Below are positions 7,804 to 20,214 of a DNA stretch of 64,000 bases, one piece after another. The first letter of the stretch is position 1; each line of letters opens with the position of its first letter. Origin of the DNA: CAWGXZ01 sp963826695 (GTDB taxonomy: Bacteria > Pseudomonadota > Gammaproteobacteria > Burkholderiales > Burkholderiaceae_C); NCBI GenBank assembly GCA_963826695.1, contig CAWGXZ010000004.1:434001-498000 (forward strand), read 5' to 3'. The notes beneath the pieces were generated by a model. The model searched no databases and was not told the origin of the DNA. It worked only from the letters and a program-made list of their open reading frames with translations. A program made the position numbers and the translations under genes.

Positions 7804-9720
7804 GTGACCCAGTCGTCCGGTGAGGGCGGCGCGGGTCAGCGCGAGCGCCGCGCCCGGCCGCGCACGCCGGCGGTCGATCGATCGTGGTTCGGCGTCGCCG
7901 GCCTGCCGATGGAAGTCGAGAGCATCGCCGGCTTTCCTGGCGAGCAGAGGGACTCCCAGTTCGCCTCGATCTGGAGCGATCTCGAGCCTGCCGCCGCCGG
8001 CGCGCCTGCGCAAAAGCCGCAGACGAGTGCGTCGGCCATGGCCCAGTCGCCGCCAGGGGGCGCCACCGAGCGCATCTACCGCGCCTTCGTCGGCGCGCGC
8101 GCCGCGCTCGGCGTCGCGCTCGTCGCCACGCTGATCGCCAGCGGCAGCTTCGGCGTGAACCAGGCACCGACCGTCGTCTGGGTGAGCGCCACCTACGCCG
8201 TGCTGGCGCTCGGCATGTGGCTGTGGCCAAGTTTCTCGCGGCGCGGCGCTTCGCCCGGGCTTTCGCACCTGCGCAGCCCGCACTGGATCGGCACCATCGG
8301 CGTCGACATCGTCTGCTTCCTGGCGCTGCATGCGCTGTCGAATTCGGCTGCGTTCAACTATGCGGCGCTGCTGGTGCTGCCGGTGATGATGGCCGCCGTC
8401 ATGACGCCGCGACGCATGGCGCTGGCCACGGCGGCGCTGGTTGCGCTCGGGCTGCTCGGCATCGCCTGGCTGGGCGTCCTCGAAGGCGGCGACGCGATGC
8501 CGTTGCTGGCGCAGGCGGGGCTGTCGGGCAGTGGCGTGTTCCTCATCACGCTGCTGGCGGGCGAACTGAGCGGGCGTCTGCGCCGTGAGGAGCTCACTGC
8601 CCTCGGAAGCCTGGAGATTGCCCGCCAGCAGGCGCAGTTGAACCGCCTGGTGATCGAGGAAATGCAGGACGGTGTGCTGGTCGTCGACCGTCGCGCCCGG
8701 GTGCGTGCGGCCAACCCGGCCGCGCGCCGACTGCTGGCGCGCGACGGGCTGGGAGTGCCGGCGCCGTTCCAGCTGAACGATGTCGATGCCTGGCGCTCGC
8801 TGGTGGCAACCGTCGAGCGCGCCTTCGTCGAGGGCATCTGGCCGGAGGCGGGCCGCGACGTGGTGCTGAGCTTCGCCGCCGATGCCTCGCGGACACTGCG
8901 CGTGCGGGTTCGCTTCACCCGCCGCACCGACGCCCACAAGAGCGAAGACTTCTGCCTGCTGCTGCTCGAGGACGTGCGCAGCATGCAGGCGCGGATGCGT
9001 CAGGAGAAGCTGGCGGCGATGGGCCGCGTGTCGGCCGGTGTGGCGCACGAAATCCGCAATCCGCTCGCCGCCATCTCGCAGGCCAATGCGCTGCTTGCCG
9101 AGGATGCCGTCACCGCCAGCCAGCGCCAGCTGACGCGAATGATCGGCGACAACGTCGAGCGGCTGAAGCGCATCGTCGACGACGTGCTCGAGTTCGGCCC
9201 CGGCCGGATCGAGGATCCGGTGGTGATCGACATCACGGCCCACGTGGCCGCGCTGTGCAGCGAATGGTCGCTCGCCGCGGGCGTGCCGCTCGGCGAGCAG
9301 AGCCTGTTGCAGGTCGAGCTGCCGGGCGAGCCGCTCGGCGCGCTGTTCGATGGCGAGCACCTTCGGCGGGTTCTGATCAACCTGCTCGACAACGCGCGGC
9401 GGCATGCCTCGCAGCGTCCGGGCGCGGTGCTGCTGCGGCTGTTTGCTTTCGATGACAACACGGTGGTGGTCAGTGTCGCCAGCGACGGTCCGCCGATACC
9501 GGTCGACGTCGAGCCGTACTTGTTCGAGCCGTTCTTCTCCACCCGCAGCCGCGGCACCGGCCTCGGCCTCTATATCTGCCGCGAGCTGTGCGAGCGGCAT
9601 TCGGCAAGCATCGAGTACCGCTCGCATGCCGCGCCGGCGCTGCACCGCAACGAGTTTCAGGTCCTCGCGCGCCGCCAGCCGCTGAATGCCGGCAACGAGC
9701 GCCTGCCGCTGGCCGCCTGA
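7804..9720 (+). CDS. pilS: Sensor histidine kinase PilS
   Basis: PilS is the membrane kinase of the PilS/PilR pair that controls type IV pilus genes through sigma-54. From the GTG at 7804 the protein has 638 residues. It has a low-complexity N-terminal stretch of about 90 residues, then six hydrophobic segments (from LGVALVATLIASG to LSGSGVFLITLLAGEL). A PAS-like region follows (VIEEMQDGVLVVDRRARVRA). The HisKA phospho-acceptor helix is GVAHEIRNPLAAISQ and the ATPase domain has LINLLDNARRHA, FEPFFSTRSRGTGLGL. The start is uncertain: the frame stays open upstream over the previous gene, and ATG codons at 7908 and 8037 are alternatives. The order with pilR and ampD downstream is the usual one. 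Confidence 0.88.
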   Translation: MTQSSGEGGAGQRERRARPRTPAVDRSWFGVAGLPMEVESIAGFPGEQRDSQFASIWSDLEPAAAGAPAQKPQTSASAMAQSPPGGATERIYRAFVGARAALGVALVATLIASGSFGVNQAPTVVWVSATYAVLALGMWLWPSFSRRGASPGLSHLRSPHWIGTIGVDIVCFLALHALSNSAAFNYAALLVLPVMMAAVMTPRRMALATAALVALGLLGIAWLGVLEGGDAMPLLAQAGLSGSGVFLITLLAGELSGRLRREELTALGSLEIARQQAQLNRLVIEEMQDGVLVVDRRARVRAANPAARRLLARDGLGVPAPFQLNDVDAWRSLVATVERAFVEGIWPEAGRDVVLSFAADASRTLRVRVRFTRRTDAHKSEDFCLLLLEDVRSMQARMRQEKLAAMGRVSAGVAHEIRNPLAAISQANALLAEDAVTASQRQLTRMIGDNVERLKRIVDDVLEFGPGRIEDPVVIDITAHVAALCSEWSLAAGVPLGEQSLLQVELPGEPLGALFDGEHLRRVLINLLDNARRHASQRPGAVLLRLFAFDDNTVVVSVASDGPPIPVDVEPYLFEPFFSTRSRGTGLGLYICRELCERHSASIEYRSHAAPALHRNEFQVLARRQPLNAGNERLPLAA

Positions 9721-9742
9721 CCGCGCCGCCCACCCCACTGCC

Positions 9743-11278
<1,536 letters not shown>

Positions 11279-11292
11279 CGCCGGGGCTCGCA

Positions 11293-11868
11293 TTGCGGCG
11301 CAGTGCCTGGAAGGACGGCTGGTGGGGCGGGGCGCGGCGGCAGCCTTCGCCCAACTTCGGCGCGCGACCGCCCGGCAGCCTCATCGACCTGGCGCTGATC
11401 CATTCGATCAGCCTGCCGCCGGGCGAATACGGCGGGCCGTCGATCAAGCGGCTGTTCACCAACCGGCTCGATTGCGACGCCCACCCCTATTTCGAGCGGC
11501 TGCGCGGGCTGCGCGTGTCAGCGCACTTCGTGGTCGGTCGCGACGGCCGGCCGACGCAGTTCGTCTCGTGCGACGACCGCGCCTGGCATGCCGGCGTGTC
11601 GAGCTGGCGTGGCCGCACGAACTGCAACGATTTTTCGATCGGGATCGAACTCGAGGGGCTCGAGGGCGAGCCGTTCGAAGCCGTTCAGTACCGCACGCTG
11701 GCCCGACTCCTTCTCGCCCTGCGCCGCCGCTATCCGATCGAATCGGTGGCCGGCCACCAGCATGTTGCCGCGGGCCGCAAGCACGATCCCGGCGCGGGAT
11801 TCGATTGGCGGCGCTTGTCTCGCGACACCGGGGGTTGCTTCGGCAACTTGCCCACTGCCGACGCTTGA
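11293..11868 (+). CDS. ampD: 1,6-anhydro-N-acetylmuramyl-L-alanine amidase AmpD
   Basis: AmpD is a cytoplasmic zinc amidase that removes the peptide from recycled 1,6-anhydromuropeptides, which also keeps AmpC-type beta-lactamase induction low. The 191-residue protein follows the family closely: WKDGWWGGARRQPSPN, LIHSISLPPGEYGGP (zinc His), AHFVVGRDG, RAWHAGVSSW, CNDFSIGIELEG and GHQHVAAGRKHDPGAGFDW (second zinc His and Asp). The likely start is the TTG at 11293, 14 bp after the pilR stop. No ATG is available in frame before the conserved W-x-x-G-W region. Confidence 0.93.
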   Translation: MRRSAWKDGWWGGARRQPSPNFGARPPGSLIDLALIHSISLPPGEYGGPSIKRLFTNRLDCDAHPYFERLRGLRVSAHFVVGRDGRPTQFVSCDDRAWHAGVSSWRGRTNCNDFSIGIELEGLEGEPFEAVQYRTLARLLLALRRRYPIESVAGHQHVAAGRKHDPGAGFDWRRLSRDTGGCFGNLPTADA

Positions 11869-11891
11869 CAAACACGCCGATTGCGTGCAGA

Positions 11892-11907
11892 CCACTACAT
11901 CTAGTGT
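11892..11907. promoter_or_regulatory. NrdR box 1 upstream of nrdA
   Basis: CCACTACATCTAGTGT matches the NrdR consensus acaCwAtATaTwGtgt at 13 of 16 positions. It lies about 170-180 bp before nrdA. NrdR is the ATP/dATP-sensing repressor of ribonucleotide reductase genes. Confidence 0.6.
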
Positions 11908-11922
11908 CGCTGATGTCGTAAT

Positions 11923-11938
11923 CGCACATATGTAGCGT
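11923..11938. promoter_or_regulatory. NrdR box 2 upstream of nrdA
   Basis: CGCACATATGTAGCGT is a weaker match to the NrdR consensus (10 of 16). Its centre lies 31 bp from that of box 1, the three-turn spacing usual for paired NrdR boxes. The spacing is the main support. Confidence 0.5.
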
Positions 11939-12075
11939 TCAAGGTGGTATCGTTGCGCATCGCCGGGGGGTTCGACAGTCAACACCGACCCGGCCGGCGA
12001 GCGGCAGACGAGGGGTGAGTCCCGAGCCGCTTTGCCTGCCACGCCCGAGCAGCGCTGCCCACCGGCAGCCCCCGA

Positions 12076-15057
<2,982 letters not shown>

Positions 15058-15161
15058 GTCGCCAGGCCTTGCATCCTTTACCGGGTGGCATTGCAGAACA
15101 AGCAAGAAGCCGTATCGCCATTCATTCGAGTCGTTGATTCGATCCGCACAGGAAGCACGAC

Positions 15162-16337
15162 ATGTTGGTCTGGGAAGATGAAGTCAGCCCCGCCTCGCGG
15201 GGCCCGAAAGGGATTGCTCCGACGGCTTCGATGCCGCCCGAGGCGGGCCGGGTGCGACAGCCTGTGCCCGATGCCGGCCTGCACGGCGCGGTGCCGCCGC
15301 CCGCTGCGGCAGTGCAGACGCAGCGGGTCAATGCCGCCGACAAGCGGGTCATCAACGGCCGCACCGATGTCAACCAGCTGGTGCCGTTCAAGTACAAGTG
15401 GGCCTGGGAGAAGTACCTGGCCTCCTGCGCCAATCACTGGATGCCGCAGGAGGTCAACATGTCGCGCGACATCGCGACCTGGAAGGACCCCAACGGCCTG
15501 ACGGAGGACGAGCGCCGCATCGTCAAGCGCAACCTCGGCTTCTTCGTGACCGCCGATTCGCTGGCCGCGAATAACATCGTGCTGGGCAGCTACCGCCACA
15601 TCACCGCCCCCGAGTGCCGCCAGTTCCTGCTGCGCCAGGCCTTCGAGGAGGCGATCCACACGCATGCCTATCAGTACATCGTCGAGTCGCTCGGTCTCGA
15701 TGAAAGCGAGATCTTCAACGCCTACAACGAGGTCGCCTCGATCCGCGACAAGGACGCCTTCCTGCTGCCCTTCATCGCGCAGATCATGGATCCGCACTTC
15801 CGCACCGGCACCCCGGAGAACGACCGCAAGCTGCTCGAGTCGCTGATCGTCTTTGCCTGCCTGATGGAAGGGCTCTTCTTCTATGTCGGCTTCACGCAGA
15901 TCCTTGCATTGGGGCGGCAGAACAAGATGACCGGGGCGGCCGAGCAATACCAGTACATCCTGCGCGACGAGTCGATGCACTGCAACTTCGGCATCGACCT
16001 CATCAACACCGTGAAGCTCGAGAACCCGCACCTCTGGACGCCGGACTTCAAGGCCGGCATCAAGGAGCTGTTCATGAAGGCGGTGGAGCTCGAGTACCGC
16101 TATGCCGAGGACACGATGCCGCGCGGCGTGCTCGGCATGAATGCGTCGATGTTCAAGGGCTATCTCCGCTACATCGCCAACCGTCGCGCGGTGCAGATCG
16201 GGCTCGACGAACTGTTTCCGCACGAGGAGAATCCGTTCCCCTGGATGAGCGAGATGATCGACCTCAAGAAGGAACGCAATTTCTTCGAAACGCGGGTGAT
16301 CGAGTACCAGTCGGGCGGCGCGTTGTCATGGGAATGA
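15162..16337 (+). CDS. nrdB: Class Ia ribonucleotide reductase, beta subunit
   Basis: NrdB carries the diiron-tyrosyl radical that is passed to NrdA. The 391-residue protein has a variable Pro/Ala-rich N-terminus of about 60 residues. The ferritin-like core follows: WMPQEVNMSRD, FEEAIHTHAYQYI (E-x-x-H iron ligands with the radical Tyr four residues after the His), LMEGLFFYVGF and RDESMHCNFGIDL. The radical Tyr is present, so this is the classical rather than the Tyr-lacking subclass. The ATG at 15162 has AGGAAG upstream. It is probably co-transcribed with nrdA. Confidence 0.96.
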   Translation: MLVWEDEVSPASRGPKGIAPTASMPPEAGRVRQPVPDAGLHGAVPPPAAAVQTQRVNAADKRVINGRTDVNQLVPFKYKWAWEKYLASCANHWMPQEVNMSRDIATWKDPNGLTEDERRIVKRNLGFFVTADSLAANNIVLGSYRHITAPECRQFLLRQAFEEAIHTHAYQYIVESLGLDESEIFNAYNEVASIRDKDAFLLPFIAQIMDPHFRTGTPENDRKLLESLIVFACLMEGLFFYVGFTQILALGRQNKMTGAAEQYQYILRDESMHCNFGIDLINTVKLENPHLWTPDFKAGIKELFMKAVELEYRYAEDTMPRGVLGMNASMFKGYLRYIANRRAVQIGLDELFPHEENPFPWMSEMIDLKKERNFFETRVIEYQSGGALSWE

Positions 16338-16540
16338 AGGGCGGCCGAGTGGCACCGCGTGAATGCCAGCCCTTCAGCCATTGCGAGTCGGAAGATGCTG
16401 CGTCATGGCATCTGGCTTGCTCAGCAGTTCACCGCACCTGGGTGCCCGTCGGGCAGACCTTCGGTCGGTGAATGACCAGCACGGTCGTCACCCTCGTCGG
16501 CCGGGCTGATGTTCTTTCCACTTGATCAAGGAGAAACCTG
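16335..16540. other. nrdB-histone gap with a stem-loop after nrdB
   Basis: No gene is seen here. TGAAGGGC (16335-16342) and GCCCTTCA (16369-16376) form a perfect 8-bp stem just after the nrdB stop, with a smaller GGCA/TGCC stem inside. There is no T-run, so it could be a Rho-dependent end or a transcript-stabilising hairpin. A good ribosome binding site, AAGGAG, precedes the next gene. Confidence 0.45.
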
Positions 16541-17044
16541 ATGGCAACCGCGAAGAAAGCTCCAGCGAAGAAAGCCCCGGCCGAGAAGGCAGCAGCAACC
16601 AAGCGCGCAGCGCCGGCGAAGAAGGCAGCCGCCAAGCAAGCCGCACCCGCCCAGAAAGCGGCACCGGCGAAGAAGGCTGCAGCAAAGAGCCCTGCAAGCA
16701 AGAGCCCTGCGGGCAAGAGTCCCGCGAGCAAGAGCCCCGCGACCAAGAGCCCTGCTACGAAGAGCCCTGCAGCGAAGAGCCCGGCTGCAAAGAGCCCGCC
16801 GGCAAAGAAGGCGGCGTCTGCCAAGAACGCCGCGCCTTCAACCGCCGTCGGTGCCAAGAAGACCGCGGCTGCCAAGAAGTCGGCGACGGACAACAGCAGC
16901 GGCGCCGAAAGCAGCAGCCCGGCCGGGAAAAAGGTTGCGGGCAAGAAGGCGGCAGCCAAGAAGTCCGGGGGTGCTGGCTCGGCAGCAAAGACAGCACTCA
17001 GCGCGCAAGCTGCATGGCCGTTCCCGACGGGAAACAAACCCTGA
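16541..17044 (+). CDS. Histone H1-like Lys/Ala/Pro-rich DNA-binding protein
   Basis: The protein has 167 residues, mostly Lys, Ala, Pro and Ser, and is very basic. It resembles bacterial histone H1-like proteins of Burkholderiales that bind and compact DNA non-specifically. An N-terminal AKKAP/AAPAKKAA region is followed by eight 5-residue KSPAx units (residues 49-88), then a less regular AKK-rich part. The SPxK-type repeats resemble those of eukaryotic H1 tails. The ATG follows AAGGAGAAACCTG. A strong terminator follows the stop. The DNA repeats are nearly in-phase 15-mers, so copy number may vary between strains. Confidence 0.85.
   Translation: MATAKKAPAKKAPAEKAAATKRAAPAKKAAAKQAAPAQKAAPAKKAAAKSPASKSPAGKSPASKSPATKSPATKSPAAKSPAAKSPPAKKAASAKNAAPSTAVGAKKTAAAKKSATDNSSGAESSSPAGKKVAGKKAAAKKSGGAGSAAKTALSAQAAWPFPTGNKP
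16685..16804 (+). repeat. Eight tandem 15-bp KSPAx-coding units
   Basis: Eight 15-bp units of the form AAG-AGC-CCT-GCN-NNN lie in phase inside the histone-like gene. They code for KSPAS, KSPAG, KSPAS, KSPAT, KSPAT, KSPAA, KSPAA and KSPPA. Units differ mainly at third positions and in the fifth residue. Confidence 0.85.
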
Positions 17045-17065
17045 GGCTCGACTCGCTTGAACAAC

Positions 17066-17089
17066 AACCCGGCTTCGGCCGGGTTTTTT
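17066..17089 (+). terminator. Strong Rho-independent terminator
   Basis: AACCCGGC-TTCG-GCCGGGTT is an 8-bp perfect stem with a UUCG tetraloop, followed by T-rich sequence. It lies 22 bp after the histone-like gene and just before the convergent kinase gene. The opposite strand has no T-run, so it mainly serves the plus strand. Confidence 0.88.
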
Positions 17090-17092
17090 CAT

Positions 17093-18025
17093 TCAGTGGC
17101 CCGGGTCCCGCGCGTCACCGTCCTGACCGAGCACCGAGCGATCGACGACATGGTTCTGCCCGCCCCGGCTTGCGACCTTGATGGCCCCGATCCGGTTGCC
17201 GAGTCTTGCGCAGCGCTCGAGCGCCCAGCCGCGTTCGAGGCCGTAAAGCAGTCCGGCGCGGAAGGCATCGCCACAGCCCGTCGGGTCGAGCACGGCAGTC
17301 GCCTCGACGCCCTCGATGCGTCTGCAGCTGCCGTCTTCCCACAGCTCGCATCCGGCCGCCGCAAGGGTGACCACGATGCCACGCAACCCGGAACGTGACA
17401 GCGCTTCCAGGCTTTGCCCGGTGCGATCGCAAAGCATCTTCGCTTCGTAGTCGTTGACCGCCAGCCAGTCCGCCTGCGCCACGAACCGGGCGAGTTCGGC
17501 ACCATCGAACATCGGCAGTCCCTGCCCGGGATCGAAGACGAACGGGATCCCGAGCTGCGCCAGCTGATCGGCATGCTGCAGCATCGCGTCTCGACCATCG
17601 GGCGCGATGATCGCCACCTTGATCGCAGCGTCCTGCGCGATGGTGCCCAGATGCGCCGACTGCATCGCACCGGGATGAAAGGCGGTGATCTGGTTGTTGT
17701 CGGCGTCGGTGATGATGATCGCCTGGGCCGTGTAGCTGTCCGCGATGCTGCGCACAAACCGGGTCGAAATGCCCCAGCCTTCGAGGCGCTGCAGGTAGTC
17801 GTCGCCATCGGCGCCGAGGGTGGCCATCACCAGCGGTTCGCCGCCCAGCTGCGCCAGGTTGTAGGCGATGTTGCCGGCGCAGCCGCCGAATTCCCGCCGC
17901 AGCGTCGGCACCAGGAACGACACGTTGAGGATGTGCACCTGCTCTGGAAGGATCTGCTCGGCAAAGCGTCCGGGAAATGTCGTGATGGTGTCGAAGGCGA
18001 GCGATCCGCAGATCAGCGCTGGCAT
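17093..18025 (-). CDS. PfkB-family carbohydrate kinase
   Basis: This ribokinase/PfkB-fold sugar or nucleoside kinase has 310 residues. It begins ALICGSLAFDTITTFPGRF. The first PfkB signature is GGCAGNIAYNLAQLGG. The second signature near the C-terminus is DPTGCGDAFRAGLLYGL, holding the anion hole and the catalytic Asp. Members of this branch in betaproteobacteria are usually labelled adenosine kinase or carbohydrate kinase; the sequence alone does not decide the substrate. It is the last gene of the minus-strand run accB-accC-prmA-DUF3426-pfkB, 111 bp after the zinc-ribbon gene. Confidence 0.88.
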   Translation of the reverse strand: MPALICGSLAFDTITTFPGRFAEQILPEQVHILNVSFLVPTLRREFGGCAGNIAYNLAQLGGEPLVMATLGADGDDYLQRLEGWGISTRFVRSIADSYTAQAIIITDADNNQITAFHPGAMQSAHLGTIAQDAAIKVAIIAPDGRDAMLQHADQLAQLGIPFVFDPGQGLPMFDGAELARFVAQADWLAVNDYEAKMLCDRTGQSLEALSRSGLRGIVVTLAAAGCELWEDGSCRRIEGVEATAVLDPTGCGDAFRAGLLYGLERGWALERCARLGNRIGAIKVASRGGQNHVVDRSVLGQDGDARDPGH

Positions 18026-18136
18026 GGTGTGGTCCTCGGGGTTGTTTGCGTTCGGTGCGTCGCCGCTCAGGCATGAACCGCAGCCCTGCAGCCTCGCGCA
18101 GCGGGCCAGGGCGGATGCGCCTGTTCGGTCGACGCG

Positions 18137-19309
18137 TCAGGGATAGAAGATCTCGACCGTGTAGGCGGCGATTCGCCGGCCATCGGTGGCGACCAGCAGT
18201 TGCAGTGGCACGTCGATGCCCGCGGGCAGCGTGGCTGGCGCGGCAGGCACTTCCTGCGGCTGGATGGCCCGGCGGACGAGCACCTTGCCGGCACCGTCCT
18301 TCAAGGTGAGATCGAGCGCCGGCATGGCCAGCGCGACGCGACTGCGGTTGCGCAGCGTCATCGACAACCGGATCAGCTGGTCGCTGCCAGCAACCCGTGT
18401 CAGCACGCTGCTCTCGACGGTGAGATCGGCAATGCGTCGCGGTGCTTCGATGCGGCAGCCGAGCTTCGCGCACAGCCAGGTCAGGGCGTGACGCGCTGGG
18501 GTTGATTCGGCCGCCAGCCCGTGCCGGAAGTGCAGCGCCGTTTGCAGCGTCAGCACCAGCAGCGCCACCAGCCCCACGCTGCCGAGCGCAAGGCGAACCG
18601 ACGGCCGGCTCCAGCGCGCCTGCTTTTCTGCCCGGCGGAGGAACCCGGGCGTGGGCACGCCCGCCGGTGTCGTCGCAGGGGGTGCAAAGGCCGGCGCGTC
18701 GCCGACCGGCCGAACGGGCTCCACGAGATTCTCTCGAGCGGCATCCTCCGGCTCGTCGACAACCTGCGGTAGATGCCGCGCCTGGCCCGACTGCAGATCG
18801 TCGTCTGCACCTGGAACGACACCGAGGACGGGGTCGAACGGTGGCGAGACTTCCGCAGGTGCTGGATTCGGGGTGGGCAGTTCGCTCGGCGTGGTTGCCG
18901 TCGGCGGAATCGGTCCGGCCTCTGCTCCGGCTGCTTGCCATGCGCCGGAGGTCGATTCCTCAGGCAATGCGTCGAGGCTCGCGGCCGCTTCGAGCTCGTC
19001 GGTTGCTGCTGTGGACGCCTCGACCGGCGATGCCCGGGTCGAGCCCTCGGCTGTCTCCGGGGCAGCGACCATGGCAACGCTGACAGGATCGGCAACCGCC
19101 ACAGGGTCGACCCATGCCTGTTCGGGCGCGTCGTCGCCTGCGCCGATCCACGCCGGCGGCTTGCCTTGCGTCAGGTCGTAGAGCCGATCGTATGCATTGA
19201 AATCGCTGCCACAACGGCCGCAGCGCACCCAGCCACCCGAAACCCAGAGCTGATCGCGGACCACGCCGAAAAGCGTCCCGCAGCGATTGCAGCGCGTGGC
19301 GAGTTTCAT
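18137..19309 (-). CDS. Zinc-ribbon (MJ0042-type) and DUF3426 membrane protein
   Basis: The protein has 390 residues. It opens with a zinc ribbon (ATRCNRCGTLFGVV and VRCGRCGSDFNAYDRL, four Cys in two CxxC pairs). A long acidic Ala/Pro/Thr-rich linker of about 180 residues follows. Then comes one transmembrane helix (LALGSVGLVALLVLTLQTAL) and a DUF3426-type C-terminal domain with an SQLIRLSMTLRNRSRV-like strand region and a final IAAYTVEIFYP. In Burkholderiales this gene always seems to follow prmA. Its ATG overlaps the prmA stop (ATGA), implying coupled translation. The role is unknown; a membrane-bound sensor or regulator is only a guess. Confidence 0.85.
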   Translation of the reverse strand: MKLATRCNRCGTLFGVVRDQLWVSGGWVRCGRCGSDFNAYDRLYDLTQGKPPAWIGAGDDAPEQAWVDPVAVADPVSVAMVAAPETAEGSTRASPVEASTAATDELEAAASLDALPEESTSGAWQAAGAEAGPIPPTATTPSELPTPNPAPAEVSPPFDPVLGVVPGADDDLQSGQARHLPQVVDEPEDAARENLVEPVRPVGDAPAFAPPATTPAGVPTPGFLRRAEKQARWSRPSVRLALGSVGLVALLVLTLQTALHFRHGLAAESTPARHALTWLCAKLGCRIEAPRRIADLTVESSVLTRVAGSDQLIRLSMTLRNRSRVALAMPALDLTLKDGAGKVLVRRAIQPQEVPAAPATLPAGIDVPLQLLVATDGRRIAAYTVEIFYP

Positions 19310-20211
19310 CGGCCGGGGCGCTGTCCGGTCATCAGTATCCAGCCGTCCTCGGCGTCGCTGACATGCAGCTGCAACCAGGGCGCATAGGCCGCTTGGAGTT
19401 CCTCCGCCTGCCGGTCGAGAATCCCGGCAAGGACGATCTCGCCGCCTGGAGCCAGCCGGTCGCAGAGCAGCGGCGCGAGCAGCTTGAGCGGGGTTGCCAG
19501 GATGTTGGCGAGGACCAGCTCGTAGCGGCCGCTGACAAGCGTCGGCAGGCCGCACTCGACTTGCACGCCGTTGTCGCGTGCGTTCAGGCGCGCGGCATCG
19601 ACCGCCGCCGGATCGATATCGACTGCGTCGACCGCCACGCCGCCATGCAGCGCCGCGGCAATCGCCAGAATGCCCGAGCCACAGCCGTAGTCGAGCACCC
19701 GCTGGCGCGCAACCGCACGCTGCGCGGCGTCAGCGGCGATCCAGCGCAGGCACATGCGCGTCGTCGGATGCGTGCCGGTGCCGAAGGCCATGCCGGGGTC
19801 GAGCCGGATCACCTGTTGCGCGCCGTCGGGCGGCTCGTGCCAGCTGGGAACGATCCAGAAGGCCGGCGTGATCTCGACCGGCTGGAACTGCGACTGCGTC
19901 AGCCGCACCCAGTCCTGTTCCTCGACTTCGTGGATGCCGCCGAGCCGAAGCGCATCCTCGCCGGCGCTGGCCAGCAACAGTGTCGCGGCGCAGGTCGCCT
20001 GCGACGCGTCTTCGAACAGCGCCCTGACGATCGACCGCTGCCAGCCCTCGCGGGGGGCGGGCAGGCCCGGCTCACCGTAGAGCGCCTGCTCGTCGACCGT
20101 TCCGGCGTCGCCGTCCTCGACCGACACCGACAACGCGCCGCAGTCCTCGATCAGCGCATCCGAAACCGCCTCGACACCGTCTTCTGACGCGAGCAGCAGC
20201 AGTTCGACCAT
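19306..20211 (-). CDS. prmA: Ribosomal protein L11 methyltransferase
   Basis: PrmA trimethylates ribosomal protein L11 using S-adenosylmethionine. The 301-residue protein has an N-terminal substrate-binding domain with the EEQDWVRLTQSQFQP segment. A Rossmann-fold methyltransferase domain follows: DPGMAFGTGTHPTTRMCL, VLDYGCGSGILAIAAALHG (motif I), AVDIDPAAVDAARLNA and VLANILATPL (the NILA catalytic-region motif). It starts 3 bp after the accC stop and overlaps the next gene by 4 bp, so it belongs to the acc transcript. Confidence 0.95.
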   Translation of the reverse strand: MVELLLLASEDGVEAVSDALIEDCGALSVSVEDGDAGTVDEQALYGEPGLPAPREGWQRSIVRALFEDASQATCAATLLLASAGEDALRLGGIHEVEEQDWVRLTQSQFQPVEITPAFWIVPSWHEPPDGAQQVIRLDPGMAFGTGTHPTTRMCLRWIAADAAQRAVARQRVLDYGCGSGILAIAAALHGGVAVDAVDIDPAAVDAARLNARDNGVQVECGLPTLVSGRYELVLANILATPLKLLAPLLCDRLAPGGEIVLAGILDRQAEELQAAYAPWLQLHVSDAEDGWILMTGQRPGR

Positions 20212-20214
20212 GGG

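Noticed and set aside
16522..17181. Glu/Pro/Cys-rich frame overlapping the histone-like gene
   Set aside because: It is the shifted reading of the KSPA repeats. The Lys/Ala frame has the ribosome binding site and family resemblance.
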